Source of the DNA: Steinernema hermaphroditum
Taxonomy: Eukaryota > Nematoda > Chromadorea > Rhabditida > Steinernematidae
Length of the DNA: 64,000 nt
Direction of reading: 5' to 3'
Assembly: GCA_030435675.1 (NCBI GenBank)
Contig: CM059623.1
Location: forward strand, 13,858,092-13,922,091
The notes under the pieces are model-generated. The model did not search any database, was not told where the DNA came from, and worked only from the letters and a program-made list of their open reading frames with translations. Below are positions 55,647 through 64,000 of this stretch, in pieces (positions within the stretch are counted from its first letter, which is position 1; every line of letters starts with the position of its first letter). The translations under genes were made by a program, and so were the position numbers.

Positions 55647-58600
55647 CTAGTGAGAGGCGGTGGGCATCGGGTCCACGATCGCCGTGGGACGCTGATGGGG
55701 AATCTGCGGGAGCTGAGGCTGGCGGCGGACGTTGCATGAGGCGGCCACCGTTTGGAACAGTCTAAATGAACGAGGTATAAGTCAAGAAGCTAAGTAAGGA
55801 GGCTGATAGGGGGGCATGCAGAGGTGTGGGTGATTGGGGTGCTAGTGATGGGGAGAGTGAGCAGCACGGTTACCTTAAAGAGGACAAAGGGGAATGAGCT
55901 AGGCTAGACGAAGGCTGGATTGGACGGAGTTCATGAGGCTAAGCAGAACAAAGGGTTAGTTTTTGGTCGAACGGTCGGGTTTGATCAGCTGAAGAAGCGT
56001 TTGGTACCTTTCGATTTCGGGGGCACAGCGCACGAAGTCGTGCTTCCAGAAGCCGTAGCTCTCGTTGCGGATCAGTTCGATGAACGTGATCAGAAGACCC
56101 CAGGGGTGCGGCCGGATGGCGATCAGTCGTTCGAAGAGGATTCTGAAAGGTGTATTATTAGTGGAAGGCTCTTTAGAGTAGCTACTGCTTTTGCCCCTTA
56201 TTTCTGAATCTCCAGGTCCCAGTCCATCCATTCAATGACTTACCTAGTGATCTGCTCTTGAATCTCCTCCGAGTTAGCCTCACGGAAGAGGTAGAGGAGG
56301 GTATTGCTGAAGTAGTTCGTGTGCGCGTTCGGATACCGCAGCTGATTGGCGATGGCGTTGAAGAGCAGATAGCGTCCCTCGGTGCAGAGCAGCACGGAGA
56401 GATTCTGGAAGACGTCCATGAAGGAGGAGTGCGCGATGGTCGTCAAGTTGATGTGCAGGCCGCTCTTGTTGATCGACTCGACGGCGCGCATTCCGACGTA
56501 GAGGACGATGGAGTTGATTACGCTCATGTTGTACTTCGAGCCGGGAGTGTTGCTCACTTGAAGGACCTGGGGCAGCTCGGTCAAGAAGCTGACCGGGGAG
56601 CGATTCCGCAGGTACTCGTCCAGCTTGGTGCGGATGTCGGCGCGGAAGATGTCCACAGCTCGCGTGATCTTCGGCTCCTTCTGCATCTCGGCCAGGTCGG
56701 TCAGCAGAGAGGGGTCGAACGGGTCAGGCAGTTTCATGCCTCTTGGATAGGCGCTCAAGACGAGGTTCCGCAGTTGGACGCAGTTCGGAGGGATCGCGTC
56801 GCAGATGACGTAGTGGTACTCGCAGAGCACTTCGGGGAAGTCGTGCAGGATGACGAGAAGCACACGCAGAGTGCCCGTATACATCGTGTGGATCGACGGC
56901 GGCAGGGTCAGGTTCCTCAGGAATGGAGAGAGGAACTTCAGATGACAGATGATCAGCTGCGTGTACATGGCCCGCGCCTTCTCGGCGGAATCGCCGGAAC
57001 GCGTCAGGATCCTGGAGATGAAGTTCCGGTGACCGATGATGTCGAGCCAGGAAAATGCGAATCCAGGGGTCCGTCTCGGCTGCAGAAGGAAAAGCGCCTG
57101 ACCGAACGCTTCCAGAATGTTCCAGGCCATAGGCTCCAGCAAGGGGTCGGCTACGGTCAGGTCGTTGAACATGCTGATCAGCATACGGTGATAGGGCATC
57201 GACTGGAAGTCCTGCTTGTGGCGGTGGTCGTGATCGTACTGCGCCACGGTGGTAATGATGCTAAGCACCTTCTTGAGCAGGTTGATCTTCGTGTGGTACT
57301 GGTTGCCATCGGAGAATTTTATCATTAGACTAAAATCGTAGTGACCTTAGATAAGAGTTACACTGGATTCTATGTACCATGTGAGCTTGACGAAAGCATC
57401 CAAGTAGCGGTAGCACCGCGCTCGGTTTGCGGCGCCGCTATCGTTCTGGAGGAGACGATAGGACACGTCCACGATGATGTCGGTGCATAGGCGGAGGAAT
57501 CGGGTGATCATCTCGTCCGTGGAGAGCACGCCTTGCTCGTGCATCTGAAGATGGAAAATAAGGTCCATGTTTTGTTAGTTATATAGTAGGGATACCGAAG
57601 TGGCTAACCATGGATAATCTCTTACACTTTGATGTGTCCGTCTCAGAATAGATCACTTTGGCCCCACTTCTTTATATTTCACCTAGCCTATGTAGAACTT
57701 ACAGCCACTATCTATGACTCTGGCTATCCTAGCACCAGCTCTACGTCTACGTAGGCTTGTTTCTCAAAGTTCTCTAAAGCCATGTCTCTATATTGGCGTT
57801 TTCCCTTCCATAAGTGATGGTCTATCAAATGGAGACATGAGCTCACGGTTTTTGAGGATGCTTGAGGAGAACATGTTTCTCAATGCCCTTACCATGCTGA
57901 CAATATGTTGAAGTGCCGTCTGCGGATCGCTCTGGAAAGTGGCTTCCGAGCACAGATGGATCCAGTGCTTCAAGATATTCTCCACCTTGGTCTGCAGCTC
58001 AGGATCGTACTCATTGCCATCGCTTCCAATCGTCCGCTTCGCGTGCAGATCTTCGCCAGAAGTGGTGGTCTTCGCTTCCAGCGGATGAACTTCAGCAGTG
58101 GCCGGCTGCCTGTTGGTGGTGTAGAGCTGAATTTTCGACAGAACGTCGCAGCACTGCGGCATCATGCTTTGCAATTGGAACTGCGACATTGATGCGTTGC
58201 CCTTGGCCTGGTTCATCTCGTGCAGGATCTTGAAGAGCCGCGTCACGAACTGCACCACTTTGAGGTTGTTTCCGTTGTCCATAGAGACGGCGAGGTGCTT
58301 GTCGTAGATGACCGGATTGATGAGGTGGTTTCGAAGGAGGAAGGCGACGGCGTCGTAGTTGAAGCGGTAGTCCAAGCGGCACTCGCACAGGATTTGTGTT
58401 ATGCGCGGGACGAGATCGTTGTGCGCGATGTTGGTGACAATGCACTTGTAGAAGGAGACGAACGTATCCCTCAGGAATCCCGACCACTCCACTTGGATCA
58501 TTTCTAGGAAACAAGCTCTGTGAAGAGGTCTAAAGAAGTGTAACTTACTTGAATAGACAGCCGTGCTAGACACAGACACTACTTCGAAGGCGTTGAGGAA

Positions 58601-61600
58601 CTGCTCGACTACACGTTGGAGAAGCGGAGTGACTATATGGGTGTCCCGGGGATAGGCGATCGCTTGGGAGAAGAGCTCCTTCATGAGCAGCAGCGCCTTG
58701 AACGACTTCACTTCGTCCAAGTTCGGCGTTTGGCCAATGTGATTGACCCGCTCGTCGATGGTTTCCACGATTTTCTGCAGTTCGCTGACAAAGGTGCTCA
58801 CGTTGGAGATGTTCATCTGCGACTGCTGGATAGCAGCGCCTACGCCTCCAGGATTCTTGGCCAGCTGGTCGAGGAGCTGGTCGTCCATGCTGGAGGCCTT
58901 GAATCCGCATATCTTCTTCACGAACTCGTCGTAGATCTTGAATTTCGACGCGCCGATGGGACCCGGAAGGACCTGGATCTGCTCAGGCATCCTCTGCTGG
59001 ATGTGGTAGTGCGTTTGGCTGCCGATGTACTTCTTGTGCTCGGCCTTGGCTCGAGTGCGCTCTTCGAAGTCGGCCGTCAGACGCTTGTCCACCTCTTGGC
59101 TCGCCTTTTCACACGCCGACTTGACGACGAAGCTCGTGGCGAGCTCAACGTTGTCGGCGGTGATTTCGGCGACCGCCTCGTCCACTGCCCTGATCTACAA
59201 TTCAGCGATTCCATTCAGATTCATTCATTTTCAGCCTTACATGGTCTTGAGGATTTCCAATGGACGACAGATGACTGGCGAAGTACTGCTTGAGGTAGGT
59301 GGCCATGGTGGTCTGCAGAGGGTCCCGACACGTGATGGCCGCCATTCCCGCGGTCATGGCGCGCATCATCAGATGCGCCGCCCGTCGGAGGTTCTTGTCT
59401 TCTCCGTCGAGAATGAAGTCCTTGCGGACGATGTGTTCCGTCACGCTCATCGCCACTTTGATGGCTCTGTCGGTGACGGGGCCGATGAGTTCCTTGACGG
59501 CGTGGTGGATGGCCGTTCGGACTGTGGCTTTGAGGTTGGGATGTGATTGGAAGAGGGCCAGATGCGACCTGATCTTGAGGTGGGGAACGAGGCCTGAAAA
59601 TTATGGATCAGTGATAAGAATCGTGTGAACTATAAGGTTATTGGGCCTTATCTTTGTAAACAAAGATCCGCAGTGTTTCTATAGGGAAGAACTCCATCCT
59701 TTCAGGGATACCAAAGAATGAATCAGCTGCTATTTAAGTGGTTTGTCCCTATATCCTATGTTTCGACTCACCTTCAAACGTGTTCACATTGATGTCGTGG
59801 TAGTGGAACTGGGCGTTGTTCACCGGCGCCGCCGAACCGCTTCCAGCCGAAGCCAGAGCCATGCCGGCGGTGTGCGCCGCAGCGGCAGCCGCAGCGGACG
59901 GATCGGCGGCCGAACCAGCGGCCGAGACCAATTCGTTGACGGGCGTGCAGATATTGGCCGAGTTGCGACCGCTGGACGCGCCTCCATCCATATCTGCCGG
60001 TCGAAGACTGTTCGGGATCGGCGAGGCGCTGGACGAAATGACGCTCTGACCGTAGTGCGAGTTGAGTCCAGGTGGCGCCTGGGCTTCCGGCTGTTTAAGT
60101 GCTTTCAAGTCGCCGAGTTGCTGTCTTAATCGACAAAGACGATCCGTGTTCTTGAGGATTCCTTCGGTTCCGAGCTCTTCGTCGTTGAGACTGACGCCTA
60201 GTTCCTTGCACAGCACTTCTATTTCGAACTTTAGATTGAGTTTTAAGTCTGGTTCGTTGTGCAGTTCTGCTAAGACGTTTAGTATTGCTCGTATCCAGGC
60301 GCATTCTGGGCCGAAGAGCTGAAATGAATGATAATGAAAAACTGGACTAGGGATAGGTTCGTTTTCTAGATCTTCAGATAACAAAAAAGTGTCTTTCACT
60401 CACCTGACTTTTCGCACAAGACGCCAAAATCTTCGCCACAAAAGGCACCACAAACATCAGCTCCTGCTGACCCTTGTAGTAAGCCTCCATCAACAACGAC
60501 TTCAGATCCAGTTCGGCAGTTCCGATGGGCCTGTCCTTGGCGATGGTGATCATTCCGAGGAAGCTTCCCAGGTTCTTTATCAACTGCCGGTCACTGAAGT
60601 TCGTCGCCGACGCCCTCTTGTCCGATTTGAGGAGAACTTTGATGCTGCGGAACGTCTCCTTTCGGACGTACGTCTCGAAGATCTTGTCGCCGAACGAATT
60701 GACGAAGTTCGAGTAGAGGGGGTGGAAGTTGGCTTCGATGGAAACGCGAGTCATCACGAGGTATTGGGCTATCCAGCGCATGAAACGGTCGCCCTGATCC
60801 ACCATCAGGATCTTCATCTCTTCGGTCTGAAAATGGTTTTTTTAGGAGAACCTTAGTTGGAGAGAACCCTACCTTCTTGGGCAGATTACTCTGTGAGAGA
60901 TTGTTGAAGAGGAAAGACACCCTTTCCACAACTGACGTTGGTGGATCCGCTATTCTAGCGCCTTCTTTTTCGGTCAGCTTGACTAGGGTCTCGATATTCG
61001 CCTGGGTCAGCATGCCAGAGGTCTGAAAGATACGGCGTTCCCTGGATAGTCTGTGCTTCTCCACCTACCGGTCTAGGTCCCGAACTGATCAGTTTTCCAG
61101 GTGAATCGCGGCCATGGTTAGCGTGAGCCGAAGGGTTCCTCTGACTGTTGGCAATGAGTTTTTCCCTCTCAAGTAAAGCCTGCTGCTGTTTCTGTATCTG
61201 GAGATACTGTTGCTGGTAGGCCGACGGGATCTGGCCGGTCACTCCGCTCTTGATGAATTCCCTGACCACTGACGGTAAATGCGCGAAGTTGTCGTAGCTC
61301 TGGATCAGCTGACACATGCTGGCGAACTGATGGAGCCGCATTTTGCACGAGTTCAACACGACACAGGCGAACTTGAACAGCATCGACGTGTTGTCCGAGT
61401 TGATGGCGTCGGATATCCTCCGCAGAGCAGTGGCCATCTGGAGGCCTTGGATGATGTCTTCCCTGATGATGCCTCCATACACTTCAGCCGTCGTTTTCAG
61501 CTCTCTCTCCGGGTATTCCTTGAAGAATCGGAACTCGTCGAAGAGATTCTTGATGACGCAGCCGAGGATCTCCTGATCTCTCGTGTTGCTGGATTGCTTG

Positions 61601-63079
61601 AACTGCTTCAGTTTTTGTACAAACTGCTCCACCGACATTTGCTGGCTCTGCGCGTAGATCATCTGGAAGTAGGTGTTCGCTTCCTCCTGGATCTCGTCGG
61701 AGAAGACACTGGGGGTGTCGTCTTGGTGGGACTGAGCGGTTTGCCGGCTGTCGATGAGGGGAGGTGTTCCGCGGCCGGTGGTGGCTGCTGAGGGGGCCAA
61801 GGAACGGAAGTCGATGGGAGGAGGCTGGCTGCCGGGTGTGGAGGCGCCTGAGCGACCGCCAAGGTCTGAAATGGATAAATTTAAAGATGTGATGATCATT
61901 TCAATCGTTTCCAGTTCATAATTATCCAGAATCAGCACTCATCCACTACAGAGAAAACTACCCTCACAGGCCTCAGCATGCGATACCATGTGGAAGCTGT
62001 TGGCCTCAAAGAATCCTACAAACAAAGCACCGATCAAAGGTGTATAACGCCGATTTGCAGTACTACTAGTATGTCAAATTTCAGCCGAACAGAGGCCGTA
62101 TATAGATCTGTGACCAGTCCCTTGTAACTCATGAATAATAAGATCCCATGGACAGTCCGACGAACCAGCCCTTGAAGGAGCCGAAAGCTATTTGGACATC
62201 GTGTGATCAGTTGTCCGTGGGATCAGTTGTACCCTACCCTTCTCCTAGGTCAAAAATCAGATATGATAAGCCGGAATCCAATCCTATATTCCATCTCCCC
62301 GGTTTCTCTCACCGTCCATTCCCGACGTCCCCAGATCTAAATCGCTATCAAGCGCTCTATCTTTCCTAGGCTAGAAATCAAATAGATCTCTGACAGATTC
62401 CTTCGGATTATCTTCTATTTTGAGTATAATATCATCGTTGTTTTGAACCATCCCCCCATTTACCTATTCACAAGTTCACCAAAGTCTCTACGTATAATAT
62501 TGTTGCTGTGCCTCCCCAATTGTAGTCTGGTCTATGGTTTGTCAAAACTCACTAATATCCCATCCGGATCCGGCGAATGGCGCATTAGGTGTCGACGGCG
62601 TCGTCGCATTCGTCCCTCTGTGCACGTTCGGCGTCGTCATGTAGCTCTGACTCCCGCTACGCATCATCTGATGCGACGGCGACAGATTGCCGCCGAACGA
62701 GTTGAGCGCCGCGGGATTCGGCGGCGTCACCGGGCCAGAGCCGAAGCCCGAGTTGAGCGGGGTGTTGCTGACGCCGAAGGAGTGCGCGGCATTCTGCGGA
62801 GCGCCGACGCTCGACGACCGCTGGACGGCGCCGTTGGTGGCGGCGCCGTTGCCTCCAAACAACGAGTTCCGCTGCTGCATTGCCGCTGAAATGATGCAGG
62901 TTGTAGTGGGGGATTGAGGATACATGCCGTTGATTACCGAACATCTGCTGGGACATCAACGACTGCGGGCTACCGGCCGGCGGGGGACCCGTCGGGGTGC
63001 CCGGCGTCGAGGGGAGGTTCAGTCCGAGAGGAATGGTGGGAGGTAGGGTTCCTGGTCGCGGGGCGCTTCCGTTTTTTGC
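55647..63079 (-). CDS. let-711: CCR4-NOT complex subunit 1 (CNOT1/NOT1), 5' end outside window
   Basis: CNOT1 is the scaffold of the CCR4-NOT deadenylase. Thirteen exons (62938-63079, 62553-62885, 61069-61865, 60873-61022, 60404-60826, 59772-60318, 59241-59593, 58549-59194, 57893-58503, 57378-57544, 56244-57329, 56008-56142, 55647-55761) join without a break to 1834 residues and a TAG. In order: a Pro/Gly/Ser-rich linker (1-190), the TTP-binding-type domain ([13 protein letters not shown], about 200-390), the MIF4G domain that holds CAF1 ([42 protein letters not shown], about 450-700), the CAF40-binding DUF3819 region ([28 protein letters not shown], about 830-1130), and the NOT1 C-terminal domain binding NOT2/NOT3 ([56 protein letters not shown]). 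The 48-base intron at 57330-57377 and the 45-base intron at 58504-58548 are multiples of three. Confidence 0.95.
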
Positions 63080-64000
63080 CTAAAACAAGCGTATAAGACC
63101 GGTGAAGTGCAACGTTGACACAGGCGAAGTCACGGAAAAAAAACCGCGCAAATGGTCTTATCCGATGACCATAGATTAAACGTATTTTGTTTTAGTCACG
63201 CACGCGTACAAACAAGTTTTGTGTAGAGAGGTGAATAAGCACGAAAATAAGCAAAAGCGAGCGTCGAGAAAACGCGAATTTTTCGATTTTTCCCTCTGCG
63301 TGCTGTTGACAAAAAACCGGTATTTCCGTCTTCGTAGTGATGACCGACCTTCTTGACCGACTGTAAAATTCTACTGTTCGGCGACGATCGGCGGTAGGGG
63401 AGGAGGGGCTGTGCGGTGTGATGTTTACACATGAGACGTGCGATTTTTGGTGATGTCCTTTCGTGCGATGTATGGAATGTAGCCTAGCTTAAGGAGCGGC
63501 TTTGGGAAAGTGGCGGTGTGCTTATCGATTAAGTGGTCGGAGATGAGTCTATCCTATCGTGGGTTCATCCTATCCACTACCATAAACTCAGATCCTAGAT
63601 CTCTGATTTGAGTTGATCTCAGTGGTCTTAAAGGTCACGTGTCAGTTCTCCCACGAACGTCTCATCATTTGAAACTTCCCCTCACCTCTCCGCGTTCTAG
63701 TGAACTAGTTTTAAAATACTGTTTAAGAGGAACGGGCAATAACAAGCAGATTATGGGTATTTGGACTGCAACTTTGATTAACCAAAAATACGATACCTTA
63801 TTATAAAACACTGTAAATTGACGATTCATGTTGATATGGCTGACTTTGACTGTTTATCATTTACATCATTTCTTTTGAGATTTTTTGGGACACCATCCTG
63901 GTTTGTGGACCAGTCCACCTTTTGTTATGAGATTATCCAGCTATTTAGCCTACTAATGTCAAAGATGCGCTTCAAAAAAGAGGTCAGCTATTCGTTAATT
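63080..64000. other. intron or upstream part of CNOT1
   Basis: No further CNOT1 exon could be recognised up to the window edge, so this is probably a long intron on the minus strand. No other gene is supported. Confidence 0.4.

Noticed and set aside
56258..57328. A 356-residue open frame on the plus strand
   Set aside because: It lies opposite the CNOT1 C-terminal exon, whose minus-strand reading matches the NOT1 domain throughout.

Overview
The window looks like nuclear DNA from a nematode. The recognisable genes are split by very short introns (about 40-50 bases, GT...TTTCAG), reading frames often open directly at an AG|ATG junction as if trans-spliced, and the mitochondrial alanyl-tRNA synthetase is of a shortened form. 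The lineage-specific gene families recall entomopathogenic or soil nematodes (Steinernema-like), but that placement is an impression from memory, not a search result.

Layout. 1-3.6 kb: the 3' part of an unrecognised multi-exon gene, a broken inverted copy of its last exon, and a 1-kb fold-back element. 3.6-5.7 kb: complete mitochondrial alanyl-tRNA synthetase lacking the editing and C-Ala domains. 5.9-6.4 kb: tRNA-Val, tRNA-Cys and tRNA-Gln. 6.8-9.5 kb: a GH37 trehalase on the minus strand. 9.5-29 kb: repeat-rich and gene-poor, with six tRNA genes (three Lys, two Val, one Thr), a 362-base GGGATA hexamer array, a perfect 30-bp inverted repeat and several diverged repeat families. 29.3-34.5 kb: a compact gene island holding a Topors-like RING/SIM protein, a Lys-rich nuclear-type protein and a single-pass thrombospondin-type-1 membrane protein. 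34.5-54.5 kb: an accessory region with four members of one nematode family that resembles F-box-associated proteins, a fifth broken F-box-like gene, an OTU protease gene between inverted repeats, two nearly identical genes for a secreted coiled-coil protein with a dead mariner transposase between them, further fold-back elements, and a Skp1-like gene that ends before the C-terminal F-box-contacting region. 55.6-63.1 kb: thirteen exons of CNOT1/LET-711, the CCR4-NOT scaffold, whose 5' end lies outside the window.

How it fits together. The conserved genes (AlaRS, trehalase, Topors-like, CNOT1) do ordinary housekeeping. The region between them has an unusual density of ubiquitin-related parts: a RING ligase, an OTU protease, a Skp1-like adaptor, and family members with F-box-like N-termini. 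Such families expand rapidly in nematodes. A local SCF-type or arms-race cluster is an inference that needs profile searches and expression data. Exon boundaries were placed by hand and checked for frame continuity. The trehalase start, the middle of the OTU gene and the small low-confidence reading frames remain uncertain.
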